Positions 28,829 to 38,143 of a stretch of DNA of 64,000 nt are shown piece by piece; within the stretch, counting starts at the first letter, position 1; each line of letters starts with the position of its first letter. The position numbers and the translations under genes are program-made. The stretch is from Cyanomargarita calcarea GSE-NOS-MK-12-04C. GTDB lineage: Bacteria > Cyanobacteriota > Cyanobacteriia > Cyanobacteriales > Nostocaceae. The notes under the pieces were generated by a model. The model made no database searches. It worked only from the letters and a program-made list of their open reading frames with translations, and was not told the origin of the DNA. Location of the stretch: positions 62,001 to 126,000 of the forward strand of contig JAHHGZ010000022.1 in the NCBI GenBank assembly GCA_019359595.1, read 5' to 3'.

Positions 28829-29485
28829 CTATGGGTGGATTTGACTCAAAATGAACCGCAGGCGATCGTAATCGTCTTTAAGCAGCACACTCAGAGTTCG
28901 TCCGGCTTGAATTAGCCATTGTCGGTCAGCCTTGCGTAACTGGTACACCTCGCGAATGGCGGCTGCAGCTAAAGACTCTACAGGGGCACCGTTGACCGAA
29001 AGCACTGTCCGCAAAAAATCCATCTCTTCGGTAAATTTAACAATCGCTTCTGGTTCGCATTTATAAACCGCTTGATGAATTTGTGGGGGCCGGGGAGGCA
29101 GATACTGATACACCCGATTATTACCAACCATAACATCTGATGACCGCTCAAATCCCACAATCGCTGCACGGAATTCAGTTTTGAGCATGGCAAAGATTTG
29201 CGGTTGCTCCTCTCGTAAGTCTTGTAACGATAACCCCAGTGCCCTAGCCCGGTGGACGGAATCTATGGGCATAGTGGTTGCATAATACACCACACCATAA
29301 ACTTGATTCCCCGTTTCTTCATCCACCGAGCAAACCCAACTGCCGAAAGGAGGCATCGGGGGAAAACTCAAGTCGTCCGGTTCCAGACACTGAGCTAAAA
29401 ACTCACAAGTTGAAGTTTCAATCACCTCCGCAATGTGATTCGGGTGGCGATCGCGATTGGCAAACTGTGGTAAAGGAAGGCGCAT
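28829..29485 (-). CDS. HAS-barrel domain protein
   Basis: A 218-residue conserved cyanobacterial protein beginning MRLPLPQFANRDRHP. The N-terminal half (about 15-95) resembles the HAS-barrel domain found at the front of HerA-type ATPases (VIETSTCEFLAQC, PFGSWVCSVDEETG, VYGVVYYATT). The C-terminal half is helical. No ATPase motifs follow, so it is a stand-alone HAS-barrel protein. Its role is unknown. No signal peptide or membrane segment. Confidence 0.78.
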   Translation of the reverse strand: MRLPLPQFANRDRHPNHIAEVIETSTCEFLAQCLEPDDLSFPPMPPFGSWVCSVDEETGNQVYGVVYYATTMPIDSVHRARALGLSLQDLREEQPQIFAMLKTEFRAAIVGFERSSDVMVGNNRVYQYLPPRPPQIHQAVYKCEPEAIVKFTEEMDFLRTVLSVNGAPVESLAAAAIREVYQLRKADRQWLIQAGRTLSVLLKDDYDRLRFILSQIHP

Positions 29486-29496
29486 AATATTATCGA

Positions 29497-29712
29497 GCTA
29501 GTTGTTAGTGGTTAGTGGTTAGTTGTTAGTGGTTATGAGGAGCGGGGTAAAGAGCGCTCGTACGGGAGGAGCGGAGTGTTTGTGTTAGGAGTTATTAGTA
29601 AAAATATTGACTCCTCACTCCTCGCTCTTAACAATTCTTAACTTTTAGCTCCAAACTCTTAACCACCAACCACCAACCACTAACCACCAACCACTAACTC
29701 CTAACTCCTAAC
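29497..29712. repeat. Dense heptameric repeat tract
   Basis: More than 200 bp made largely of GTTAGTGGTTAG and ACCAACCACTAAC / CTCCTAACTCC heptamers, interrupted by about 60 bp of other sequence. It fills the gap between the HAS-barrel gene and ndhS. Confidence 0.75.
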
Positions 29713-29717
29713 TAAAT

Positions 29718-29912
29718 TTATTTGCCTTTTTTCCGTGTGGTTGTCTCTACAGCTTCTAATTCTGATAGACGAAAAGTAATTAACTTATCCCAGTTACCAC
29801 CTTCAAACAGTACCGCCACCTTGCCATCACTCACCCGTTGCACGAGTCCTTCAAAGCGATAATAGGTATCTTGTTGATTTTTGATGCGAACAGTTGCTCC
29901 AGGCAGGATCAT
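29718..29912 (-). CDS. ndhS: NDH-1 subunit S
   Basis: A 64-residue SH3-like protein starting [12 protein letters not shown], with [16 protein letters not shown] and [15 protein letters not shown]. This is the ferredoxin-binding subunit NdhS (CRR31 type) of the photosynthetic NAD(P)H dehydrogenase-like complex, used in cyclic electron flow at the thylakoid membrane. The length is normal for cyanobacteria. It is separately placed from other ndh genes here. Confidence 0.9.
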   Translation of the reverse strand: MILPGATVRIKNQQDTYYRFEGLVQRVSDGKVAVLFEGGNWDKLITFRLSELEAVETTTRKKGK

Positions 29913-30046
29913 GACTTTACCCTCTAGGTTTCCTATTAATAGCTTAATATTTCTGACTAATTATTGGTTAGTGGAGATATTCAAAGCTAAAAGGAAAAAA
30001 AATTAATTCTTCATCTTACCCCTGACAATAAAGGCCATTGCTCAAT

Positions 30047-31324
30047 TTAATACCTTGTTCGTTGTTGGCGGAAATTTGCTACTGATTCGACTATTCCCAA
30101 GGAAATGAAGTTAGTGATCATCGCCGAACCTCCGTAACTCATCCAAGGTAGGGGAATACCCGCCACGGGTGCTAAACCCACGTTCATGCCCACGTTAACA
30201 ATCATTTGGAAGACGATCATCGACAAAACGCCAATCGCCAACAACGAACCAAAGTTATCTTTGGCTGTTTGGGCAATATGTAACAAACGAAAACAAATTA
30301 CTAAGAAGACAGCAAGTAATACTAAACAGCCAATAAAGCCAAATTCTTCGCCCACAGCAGAAAAGATAAAATCTGTATGCTGTTCAGGAACGAAATTCAG
30401 TTGTGTCATCGGACCTTTGAACAAACCCCATCCCTTAATTTCTCCAGCCCCAATAGCAATCCGAGATTGGATAAGGTGATACCCAGCACCGAGGGGGTCG
30501 TGTTCTGGGTTCATAAATACTGTTAGTCGGTCTTTTTGGTACTCTTTGAGGACATTGTTCCAGGCAAAGGCTCCAATTTCCCCACCCAAGAGGTTGAGAA
30601 GAAATCCACTCAAAGCGCCGATGCCAAATCGTCGCCAAGGCAGACAGAACCAGGCTACTATACCCATTGCGACTGACCAGGCTAACCATCCCGGCTTGTA
30701 GACGTTATCTAGAACTGCAGCAATTACTGGCGATACAAATAGCAACAACCAGCCTGGATTGGCATTTGCCCAGAACAGCATCCCCAAAACGATCGCACCG
30801 AATACTAATGATGTAGCCAAATCTGGCTGAATAAATACTAATGCCCAAGGAATGGCTGTTACTGCCAACGCTCTAAAAACGTCGGGTAGTTTAGATGCGG
30901 TAGTTTTGTGTAACACCGCAGCTAGGGTAATAATCATTCCTATTTTGGCGAATTCTGATGGTTGGACGTTCAAGCCAGCGACGTTAATCCACCGCTGTGC
31001 CCCTTTAGCGCTGCGACCGGCGAACATCACAGCAATCAGACTGAAGTTAATCAGTCCGTATGAAAACCAGTGCCACTGAAGCAGGTTTTCATAACGGATA
31101 CGGGCAATAAATAGCGCCATCAGGGAGCCAATACCAGCGAGCGCCCAGTGCAACCACCAGTGAGCGACAGGCTGTCTCAATTCGGTACTGAGAATCATAA
31201 CTCCGCCGAAGGCACTGAGCGCTACGGGAAGTATGAATAGCAGCCAGTCTACTTGCTGCCAGGGTTTAACCCAATTCTTCCAGCGAGAAGAAGGGAGTGA
31301 GGAACGTGAACTTTTTAACAACAT
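30047..31324 (-). CDS. rodA: Rod shape-determining peptidoglycan polymerase RodA
   Basis: A 425-residue SEDS-family membrane protein with about ten helices. The family signature is at the C-terminus (VAGIPLPWMSYGGSAM, about 390-405); GRSAKGAQRWINVAGLNVQPSEFAKI (in two parts, about 102-127) and AAVLHKTTA precede it. It acts with a class B PBP to polymerise lipid II for lateral wall growth. RodA is favoured over FtsW by the lack of nearby division genes and by overall sequence. A basic N-terminal tail precedes the first helix. Confidence 0.93.
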   Translation of the reverse strand: MLLKSSRSSLPSSRWKNWVKPWQQVDWLLFILPVALSAFGGVMILSTELRQPVAHWWLHWALAGIGSLMALFIARIRYENLLQWHWFSYGLINFSLIAVMFAGRSAKGAQRWINVAGLNVQPSEFAKIGMIITLAAVLHKTTASKLPDVFRALAVTAIPWALVFIQPDLATSLVFGAIVLGMLFWANANPGWLLLFVSPVIAAVLDNVYKPGWLAWSVAMGIVAWFCLPWRRFGIGALSGFLLNLLGGEIGAFAWNNVLKEYQKDRLTVFMNPEHDPLGAGYHLIQSRIAIGAGEIKGWGLFKGPMTQLNFVPEQHTDFIFSAVGEEFGFIGCLVLLAVFLVICFRLLHIAQTAKDNFGSLLAIGVLSMIVFQMIVNVGMNVGLAPVAGIPLPWMSYGGSAMITNFISLGIVESVANFRQQRTRY

Positions 31325-31446
31325 GGAGCGACTTTAGACTTTATGTTTAGATTTTAGATTTAGTTACCTCTAAAAATCTGTATTCTCCGCACGTAGTGTA
31401 TTAACCTGACAAAATTTCAAAAAAAATTATTACTTCATCTATCCGG

Positions 31447-31540
31447 GAGTTGGTGGTTTAATACCCCGGCAAGAAAGAGATCGCCCGTTTTGAGTTGCGG
31501 TTTCAATCCCCATATATCAACCTCTTACGAATTCCTTCAT
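31447..31540 (+). repeat. Dispersed structured repeat, copy D
   Basis: GGTTTAATACCCCGGC, spacer, GTTTTGAGTTGCGGTTTC, ATCCCCATATATCAACCTC, TTACGAATTCCTTCATTC. The tail is short (one heptamer), and the element abuts the stop codon of the convergently oriented Mrp gene. Confidence 0.72.
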
Positions 31541-32611
31541 TCAAGCCAGTGCTGCAACTGATACTTTCCCTGCTATGGTCAGGGCGATCGCTTTCAATGC
31601 TTTAGCACTGGCGCAATCGGGATCGCCTACAACTATTGGCACCCCATTATCTCCCCCAAGTCTAGCGGATATCTCTAACGGCACGCATCCTAACAACGGG
31701 ACTCCCAGTTCTTTTGCGGTCTTTTCCCCACCACCAGAACCAAAAATATCGTACTGTTTATCTGGCATATCTGGTGGTATAAAATAACTCATATTTTCCA
31801 CGATACCTAGTACTGGCACCTTCATTTGTTGAAACATTCGCAAGCCTTTGCGCGAATCCAACAGGGCTACATTTTGCGGGGTGGTGACAATTACGACTCC
31901 AGCCATTGGCACTGCTTGTGTCAAAGTTAACTGAGCGTCCCCAGTTCCTGGTGGCATATCCACAATCAAATAATCCAATTCTCCCCATTGAACTTGATAG
32001 AGAAATTGGCGAATTACTCCATTCAACATTGGCCCTCGCCAAATCACGGGTTGATCGCGGTCAATCAAAAAGCCCATTGATACGAGTTTGACACCGTGAT
32101 TAAAAGCCGGTTCCAATATTTCTCCTTTTTCGCCTTGGCGGACGGTAATAGTCGCATCCGCCAAACCAAGCATGGTAGGGTCATTCGGCCCGTAAATATC
32201 GGCATCTAGCAAACCAACTTTTGCTCCCGTTTGCGCCAGTGCCACTGCGACATTCACAGCTACAGTACTTTTACCCACCCCACCTTTCCCGCTAGAAATA
32301 GCAACAATATTTTTGACCCCAGAAATGCCAGTGCGGTCAGGCAAGCTCTTTTGCTGGGGTGTTTCTGCCGTGACTTCTACAGATACATCTGTAACTCCCG
32401 GTAGCTGTCTAACGGCTTTCTGGCAGTCTTCCACGATAAATTCGCGTAAGGGACAGGCAGGTGTCGTCAACACTAAAGTAAAGCTCACCTTGCCTCCGTC
32501 AATTTTGACGTTGCGAATCATGTTCAGTTCTACTAGACTTTTGCGGAGTTCTGGGTCTTGAACCGGCTGCAATATGGATAGAACCGAATCGGAATCGAGG
32601 ACATCATACAT
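31541..32611 (-). CDS. Mrp/ApbC family Fe-S cluster carrier ATPase
   Basis: A 356-residue P-loop protein. The N-terminal MIP18/DUF59 domain (about 1-85: ILQPVQDPELRKSLVELNMI) is followed by the deviant Walker A GKGGVGKSTVAVNVA (about 108-122), DADIYGPN, DYLIVDMPPGTGDAQLTL and ENMSYF. It carries or transfers Fe-S clusters with ATP hydrolysis. The CxxC usually found after ENMSYF is absent (IPPDMPDKQYDIFG instead), as in my memory of other cyanobacterial Mrp proteins. How it holds the cluster is thus unclear. Confidence 0.92.
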   Translation of the reverse strand: MYDVLDSDSVLSILQPVQDPELRKSLVELNMIRNVKIDGGKVSFTLVLTTPACPLREFIVEDCQKAVRQLPGVTDVSVEVTAETPQQKSLPDRTGISGVKNIVAISSGKGGVGKSTVAVNVAVALAQTGAKVGLLDADIYGPNDPTMLGLADATITVRQGEKGEILEPAFNHGVKLVSMGFLIDRDQPVIWRGPMLNGVIRQFLYQVQWGELDYLIVDMPPGTGDAQLTLTQAVPMAGVVIVTTPQNVALLDSRKGLRMFQQMKVPVLGIVENMSYFIPPDMPDKQYDIFGSGGGEKTAKELGVPLLGCVPLEISARLGGDNGVPIVVGDPDCASAKALKAIALTIAGKVSVAALA

Positions 32612-32756
32612 AGTGTTTTCACCCTTGCTGCCGTAACAATTTTTAACAAAATTAATTCTTATCTATTTCCATATTAAGGGTCTTTGTTAGTTGTTATTTG
32701 TTAGTGGTTAGTTGTGAAAACAATCAAGAAATAACTACGCTCCCAGTAACAAAAAG

Positions 32757-33272
32757 CTAAAAATCAAAATTGAGAGATTTTTTCTTTCCTGACACTGCTT
32801 GCAATGCCGTTTGTTCAACTGCTTCCACTAAGGCACGGGCAACGCGATCGCTATAAGGACGAGAGAACGACCAAATTAGTGGTGATAACCAGCCGCGTAG
32901 GGTTACAGAATAAGACAAACAAGTCCCGCAAACAGTGGACTCTACTTGGTAAGTTACCCGTTCTTCGATGCCGGGAATTGCCAATACTCGTATAGTCAAC
33001 AACTCATGAGGGTTGACGCGCTCGACAAAAATACGTATTGGAATCGGCGACAAGCGGGTTACTGCCTGGTAAATCAATCCAGGTTTAGGTACTAATCCAT
33101 AAGGAACGTTAGTACTTTTAAGCAGAGGGTGCCAGGAAACGTCTGTTAAATCAACTACTTTTTGCCATAATTCATCCACAGAGGCAAAGCTAATCTCTCG
33201 ATAGCTTCGCACCAGAGAAACACAAACCCGACGACGTTTACGCTGGATGACTTTGGACAACCAAGCTTGCAT
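32757..33272 (-). CDS. SRPBCC family protein
   Basis: A 171-residue protein with a basic N-terminus (SKVIQRKRRRVCVSLVRSYRE). Its body resembles a START/polyketide-cyclase fold: SVDELWQKVVDLTDVSWHPLLKSTN, GLIYQAVTRLSPIPIRIFVERV and the C-terminal helix SRPYSDRVARALVEAVEQTA. Such folds bind hydrophobic ligands. No ligand can be named. It lies downstream of nothing obvious on its strand. Confidence 0.75.
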   Translation of the reverse strand: MQAWLSKVIQRKRRRVCVSLVRSYREISFASVDELWQKVVDLTDVSWHPLLKSTNVPYGLVPKPGLIYQAVTRLSPIPIRIFVERVNPHELLTIRVLAIPGIEERVTYQVESTVCGTCLSYSVTLRGWLSPLIWSFSRPYSDRVARALVEAVEQTALQAVSGKKKSLNFDF

Positions 33273-33310
33273 TTTGAAAAATCCTCCTCTTGACGCACTT
33301 TTAAAAGTTA

Positions 33311-33616
33311 TTAGTTAAATACAAGCGGCGAAAACACCACATCGATTGCTGGGGATTGTGGGAGCGTGGTGCTATTCCTAAACCTTGAGCCTAATACTTT
33401 TGGTGGAAATATGCTTAAAAGTATCATCCCATGAGGCTCCAAGTGGTAATTGACTAATTTTTCACAAGTTGTATGTAAATATTCACATAAAAAAAGACCC
33501 AAAAAAGTCTGATAATATTCAAGCCTATACGGATTTAAGGGAAAATAACTTTTAGTCATGTCCATAAAATCTGTTAATGCTTGACAATCAACAAGAAAGC
33601 AGGTTGGGAAAGGCAT
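33311..33616 (-). CDS. Doubtful hypothetical protein (101 aa)
   Basis: An ATG-started frame (MPFPTCFLVDCQALTDF...) with no recognisable domain, in the gap upstream of hemF and on the opposite strand. Amino-acid composition (many F, L, Y) is compatible with chance translation of AT-rich DNA. Listed because the gap otherwise has no content. Confidence 0.2.
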   Translation of the reverse strand: MPFPTCFLVDCQALTDFMDMTKSYFPLNPYRLEYYQTFLGLFLCEYLHTTCEKLVNYHLEPHGMILLSIFPPKVLGSRFRNSTTLPQSPAIDVVFSPLVFN

Positions 33617-33715
33617 TGCATGTGAACTGACAAATCAACACTTGCTTCTTCCACGCAAATTTAATACATAAACTTTTGTTGCTTTCTTCAAAACGTAATT
33701 TAGGCTGTTAAATTT

Positions 33716-34768
33716 ATGTTGACCAACTCCCAAGCCCCGACTTTGCCAGTAGAATCATCCACCTTTTTACCACCAACTGACGCTAAAGCTAGGGTCAGTC
33801 AGTTTATGCAACAATTGCAAGACAAAATTACGCAAAAGTTGGAACAACTCGATGGTGTGGGTAAGTTTCAGCAAGATAGTTGGGAACGTCCAGAAGGTGG
33901 TGGCGGGCGATCGCGTATCATGCGTGAGGGTGCAATCTTTGAACAAGCTGGTGTCGGTTTTTCCGAAGTTTGGGGTTCTCACTTGCCACCTTCTATTCTC
34001 ACCCAGCGTCCAGATGCAGAAGGCCATCGCTGGTATGCTACAGGTACTTCATTGGTATTGCATCCCCGGAACCCTTACGTACCCACCGTTCACCTCAATT
34101 ATCGCTATTTTGAAGCGGGTCCTGTGTGGTGGTTCGGTGGCGGTGCCGATTTAACTCCATATTACCCGTTTGCTGAAGATGCGGCACATTTCCACAAGAC
34201 ACTGAAACAAGCTTGCGACAAAAATCACTCCCAATATTACCCGACGTTTAAACGCTGGTGTGATGAATATTTCTATTTGAAGCATCGCAACGAGACACGG
34301 GGTATTGGCGGTCTGTTTTTTGACTACCAAGATGGTAGAGGCGAATTATATCGTGGGCCCAATCCAGATGAAGCGGCGGCTAACTACGGTAAGTCTGTAG
34401 GGACGCTACCACAACGCAACTGGGAACAATTATTTACTTTTGTCAATGATTGTGGTAATGCCTTTTTACCAGCTTATGTACCAATTGTCGAACGGCGACA
34501 TGGAATAGAATATGGCGATCGCCAACGGAATTTCCAACTCTACCGTCGGGGAAGGTATGTAGAATTTAACCTTGTTTATGACCGAGGAACGATTTTTGGC
34601 TTGCAAACCAACGGTCGCACTGAATCTATTCTGATGTCACTACCGCCATTAGTTCGCTGGGAATACGGCTATCAGCCAGAAGCCAATTCTCCCGAAGCCG
34701 AATTATACGAAACCTTCCTCAAGCCTCAAGATTGGATTAACTGGAGTCCCAAGTCCCAAGACAGCTAA
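33716..34768 (+). CDS. hemF: Oxygen-dependent coproporphyrinogen III oxidase
   Basis: A 350-residue enzyme converting coproporphyrinogen III to protoporphyrinogen IX with O2, for heme and chlorophyll. Conserved blocks are [23 protein letters not shown] (about 140-151), [13 protein letters not shown] (about 198-210), [20 protein letters not shown] (about 278-297) and [12 protein letters not shown]. Length and motifs match cyanobacterial HemF. Another heme-pathway gene, ho1, is 20 kb away and not co-transcribed. Confidence 0.96.
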   Translation: MLTNSQAPTLPVESSTFLPPTDAKARVSQFMQQLQDKITQKLEQLDGVGKFQQDSWERPEGGGGRSRIMREGAIFEQAGVGFSEVWGSHLPPSILTQRPDAEGHRWYATGTSLVLHPRNPYVPTVHLNYRYFEAGPVWWFGGGADLTPYYPFAEDAAHFHKTLKQACDKNHSQYYPTFKRWCDEYFYLKHRNETRGIGGLFFDYQDGRGELYRGPNPDEAAANYGKSVGTLPQRNWEQLFTFVNDCGNAFLPAYVPIVERRHGIEYGDRQRNFQLYRRGRYVEFNLVYDRGTIFGLQTNGRTESILMSLPPLVRWEYGYQPEANSPEAELYETFLKPQDWINWSPKSQDS

Positions 34769-35315
34769 TCCTGAGTTAGAAGTTATGAATTTTATATCCT
34801 CAGTATTAAAATGCAGTTTACAGTTGCATATTTAGCATTCGATACTGAATTAGAGTCATGCTTCTAAATATCTTTGTGATTTTTCATACTCACCGCAGCC
34901 TTCGGAAACACACTCAGAACTTTAGCTTTTTTCATACTCAGTATATGCTTCGGGAACGCGAAGGAGTAAAAGACTTTTTTAGTGAGTTAAACTACTAAAA
35001 GTAACGACCTAGCAAATAGGATGACAGTTGCAGCTGTAACTTGTTAATCTCAATCTACAGGTAGTTGAATTACTAGTGAGTCAATTAAATCACGCTGTTG
35101 CTGGAGTGATTCTGTATTCAAGCGAATTTATTTGGCTTACCAGTCCACGGCATTTAAAAGCCGCAATTAAAGTAGTCAACAGCCAACAGTGAACAGTCCT
35201 GAATGCTTCTGGGAGGGTGATTTTCATCAACCAGATAGCGTAAGCACCACCAATCGGTGGGGACACAGGACTTGTTTATATTGAGCTGATAACTGATAAC
35301 TGTTAAAGCAAGAGA
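34769..35315. other. Intergenic region without a supported gene
   Basis: AT-rich, with repeat-like fragments (TTTTTCATACTCA twice near 34880 and 34930; ACCAATCGGTGGGGACAC near 35250). It should include the promoter of the STAS gene. Confidence 0.45.
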
Positions 35316-35702
35316 GTGGCAAGCGGAGGCTCAGTGATTCAAATAGAGCAAAAAAGCTATACAACTCAGGACGGTAACACTGTTATCGTTTTGACACCAA
35401 CGGGTCGTTTAGATATCACCACAGCTTGGCAATTTCGTCTGAAGTTACAGGAGTGTATCTCCAAACTCAGCCGTCATGTAGTTGTCAATCTTGGTCAGGT
35501 TAATTTCATTGATAGTTCTGGTCTTACTTCTTTGGTAGCCGGAATGCGTGATGCTGACAAAGTAAAAGGCAGTTTCCGTATCTGTAATGTTCATCCAGAA
35601 GCTAAATTGGTATTTGAAGTCACAATGATGGACACCGTATTTGAAATCTTTGAAACAGAGGAGGAGGCTTTAGAAGGTGTACCCCGCAGTATGGCTAGCT
35701 GA
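35316..35702 (+). CDS. STAS-domain anti-sigma factor antagonist
   Basis: A 128-residue single STAS domain. The phosphorylatable serine lies in FIDSSGLTSLVAG (about 67-79), after VVNLGQVN. It should bind an anti-sigma or kinase partner in its unphosphorylated form. The start is uncertain: GTG at 35316 gives MASGGS, while GTG at 35334 has GGAGG only 4 nt upstream. No partner kinase or phosphatase gene adjoins. Confidence 0.85.
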   Translation: MASGGSVIQIEQKSYTTQDGNTVIVLTPTGRLDITTAWQFRLKLQECISKLSRHVVVNLGQVNFIDSSGLTSLVAGMRDADKVKGSFRICNVHPEAKLVFEVTMMDTVFEIFETEEEALEGVPRSMAS

Positions 35703-35708
35703 GAAAAA

Positions 35709-35805
35709 GTTAGGAGTCAAGAGTCAAGAGTTAGGAGTTGGAAGTGAGGAGTTAAGAGTTAATTCCGCTCCTCATAACTCCTAACTCCTAACCTTGCTCC
35801 TCATA
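35709..35805. repeat. Heptameric repeat tract
   Basis: TTAGGAGTCAAGAGTCAAGAG and CTCCTAACTCCTAACC face each other between two convergent genes and could fold as a long hairpin. Confidence 0.7.
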
Positions 35806-36397
35806 ACTGATTCCTTTTTGTGTAGCGATAAGGGCCCATAATCGCTCCCCAAGTAGCTTTGCCATTTGTAGAGTCAATTCCTTTGTCGTAGCTCAAAAAT
35901 TCTTCACCTGTTGTTTCAAACCCCAAAGAAACCTGCACGGTATCACCAAGATATGTGAAGGTGCAACGGGCTTGATCTGGTGGTTTAGCAAAGAATTTAT
36001 AACGGTTTGGAGCTATTTGTTGCTGCGTGACTGCAAGCCGACAACCTGGCAACAAATCTAACTGTTCTTGCGTAAGTGTATTCAGTAAAGCCGAATTGCA
36101 ACCAGCGCCACGTAAGGCACTTGGGTCTTTGGGCATATAATATTGGATATGTAGGGGTGGATCAGATTCAGAACTTGCCATCAAACGCATGATTCGTTGA
36201 CGGTAAGGTTGATCTAATTTAAGAACATTAGCTTGTTCGGCAAATATGGTCAGGCTGTCTTGACCGAATAAAGGAATTGGTCTTTGCCACATACGCAGGT
36301 GAACGTACCAAGCTGGATCGGCTAGAGCTTGTTCCCGATTATCAAATTCACCGGCCAGGTAGTCAGCCAAGGTGAGTAACTCAGGCGAAATGGTCAT
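35801..36397 (-). CDS. CpcT/CpeT-type chromophore lyase
   Basis: A 198-residue protein of the CpcT/CpeT family, beginning MTISPELLTLADYLAGEF and with WYVHLRMWQRPIP, DQPYRQRIMRL and GCRLAVTQQ. Family members attach phycobilin to a beta-subunit cysteine of phycocyanin or phycoerythrin. Which subunit this one serves (CpcT, CpeT or a paralogue) cannot be told without a phylogeny, and no phycobiliprotein gene is in the window. Soluble, stromal side. Confidence 0.9.
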   Translation of the reverse strand: MTISPELLTLADYLAGEFDNREQALADPAWYVHLRMWQRPIPLFGQDSLTIFAEQANVLKLDQPYRQRIMRLMASSESDPPLHIQYYMPKDPSALRGAGCNSALLNTLTQEQLDLLPGCRLAVTQQQIAPNRYKFFAKPPDQARCTFTYLGDTVQVSLGFETTGEEFLSYDKGIDSTNGKATWGAIMGPYRYTKRNQL

Positions 36398-36639
36398 AAA
36401 TTTAATGAACAGTTATCGAGTATCATAATTTTTGATTAGTATATTTATGTTATGGGAAAACAGCCCTGTAGCTAATACTAAGATGGTTGTACCAGCAACT
36501 TGCTTTTTTGCCGCAAAACATCTGTAGCGCAATAAACTTGTAAATTAGCAGTTCTTCAGGAAACCATAACTTGGCAAAGTTACCCTGAAGCGAGAAAATA
36601 AACAAACGTCGCCCGAAAATTTTTTATTTGTGATTAAGA

Positions 36640-37350
36640 GTGAATAACGTCCGTACTGTCTCTGATACCAAGCGAAGTTTCTACAGCACTCACACCCGTC
36701 CAATCAACACGATTTATCGTCGGGTAGTGGAAGAGCTAATGGTGGAAATGCACCTGCTCTCAGTCAATGTCGATTTTAGCTACAATCCTATTTATGCTTT
36801 GGGTGTCGTCACTACCTTTGACCGCTTTATGCAAGGCTATCTGCCGGAACGGGACCAGGAGTCAATTTTTACTGCCATACTTAAGGCTGTAGAACAAGAT
36901 CCAACCCGTTACATACAAGATGCTCAAAGGTTGCAAAATGTAGCCTCTAGTATGTCAGCCAAAGATTTGATTGCGTGGGTGAGTCAAGGAACTCCTAACT
37001 CTAGAGATGCTGACTTACAATCGTCACTCGAAGCGATCGCCAACAACTCTAACTTTAAATATAGTCGTTTGTTTGCGATCGGTATATTTTCGTTATTGGA
37101 ACAGGCAGATCCCGAATTAGTCAAAGATGAAAAGCAGCGCAATGACGCATTGAAAATTATTGCTACTGGTTTGCATCTGTCTGATGACAAACTCACTAAA
37201 GACCTAGAGCTATACCGTTCTAATCTAGATAAAATGGCACAAGCTCTGATCGTAATGGCCGATATGGTTTCAGCCGATCGCAAAAAACGCGAAAAACGTG
37301 CTGCAGGACAATCAAGCACCGCTGTCGCACCTCCGACTGTTAACGAATAG
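36640..37350 (+). CDS. thf1: Photosystem II biogenesis protein Thf1/Psb29
   Basis: A 236-residue protein starting from GTG at 36640 (MNNVRTVSDTKRSFYSTHTR). Conserved blocks are PINTIYRRVVEELMVEMHLL, YNPIYALGVVTTFDRFMQGY and the C-terminal coiled region around residues 180-220. Thf1 binds FtsH and helps photosystem II assembly or repair at thylakoids. The last 25 residues are basic and then low-complexity. It is followed directly by a large STRR tract. Confidence 0.94.
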   Translation: MNNVRTVSDTKRSFYSTHTRPINTIYRRVVEELMVEMHLLSVNVDFSYNPIYALGVVTTFDRFMQGYLPERDQESIFTAILKAVEQDPTRYIQDAQRLQNVASSMSAKDLIAWVSQGTPNSRDADLQSSLEAIANNSNFKYSRLFAIGIFSLLEQADPELVKDEKQRNDALKIIATGLHLSDDKLTKDLELYRSNLDKMAQALIVMADMVSADRKKREKRAAGQSSTAVAPPTVNE

Positions 37351-37351
37351 T

Positions 37352-37575
37352 TAGGAGGAGCGGAGTTAGGAGTTAGGAGTTAGGAGTTAGGAGGAGCGGA
37401 GTTAGGAGGAGCGGAGTTAGGAGTTAGGAGTTAGGAGTTAGGAGTTAGGAGGAGCGGAGTTAGGAGTTAGGAGTTAGGAGTTAGGAATGATAAGAGATGA
37501 GTGATGAGTGTTAATTTCCGCTCCTCCCAACTCCTAACAACTAACCATTAACGACTAACGACTAACGACTAACAA
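37352..37575. repeat. Long heptamer/AGGAGCGGAGTT repeat tract
   Basis: About 220 bp of TTAGGAG units interspersed with AGGAGCGGAG, then the complementary CTCCTAAC and AACGACTAACGACTAAC run. It separates the convergent thf1 and holin-family genes. Confidence 0.8.
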
Positions 37576-37581
37576 CTAAAT

Positions 37582-37950
37582 TCAGACTCCCAACAATCTG
37601 TAGAGCAAGCTGCTGATTACAGATAGTGCAAATGCTCCGATAATCGCACTCCAAATACCAAAACGCAGCCGAAAACCCTGCACCAGCGCGGCTGCAAGCC
37701 CAAAGGAAATGGCCGCAATCGCAAAGGTGAAGAAGCTCGATAGCAAGTTAAAGGTCAGAACATTCGGTATTACAAATAAAAGACGTAAAAGTGGTCTGAC
37801 TAATGCCGTTACGATGCCGAGAATTGCTGCCGAGAAGAAAGCTTTCCCAGGAGAATCAATTTCGACTCCTAAAGGCAACTTGCTAATAATGTACAAACTA
37901 GCAGCTGTTACCACCCAAACAATTAAAAGCGTCACAAAATTCATTGCCAC
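37582..37950 (-). CDS. Four-helix membrane protein (phage holin family 4 / DUF360)
   Basis: A 122-residue protein with four hydrophobic segments (about 5-22, 32-50, 58-82, 93-115) and the short conserved ALVRPLLRLLFVIPNVLTFN. This is the widespread YvlD/holin-superfamily IV type. Function in bacteria is unknown; a lytic role is not implied. Confidence 0.85.
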   Translation of the reverse strand: MAMNFVTLLIVWVVTAASLYIISKLPLGVEIDSPGKAFFSAAILGIVTALVRPLLRLLFVIPNVLTFNLLSSFFTFAIAAISFGLAAALVQGFRLRFGIWSAIIGAFALSVISSLLYRLLGV

Positions 37951-38143
37951 AACCCCTGAAACTTGAATGGCAGTTTCTGAAAAAAGACTTGACTAAAAGC
38001 CAATTATCTGTAAGTTAACAGTAATTTTTCCGCTGAATAGAATTCATATTAAATCTCTTTAGGTTTGAGGGCTAGGAGGAAGGCAAAGGGGGACAAGGGG
38101 GCAATTATTTCTCCCTACTCTTCCTTGTCTCCCCCACTCCCAT

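Noticed and set aside
31758-32042. 94-codon minus-strand frame overlapping the Mrp gene
   Set aside because: Out of frame with the strongly conserved Mrp protein, which explains this DNA fully.
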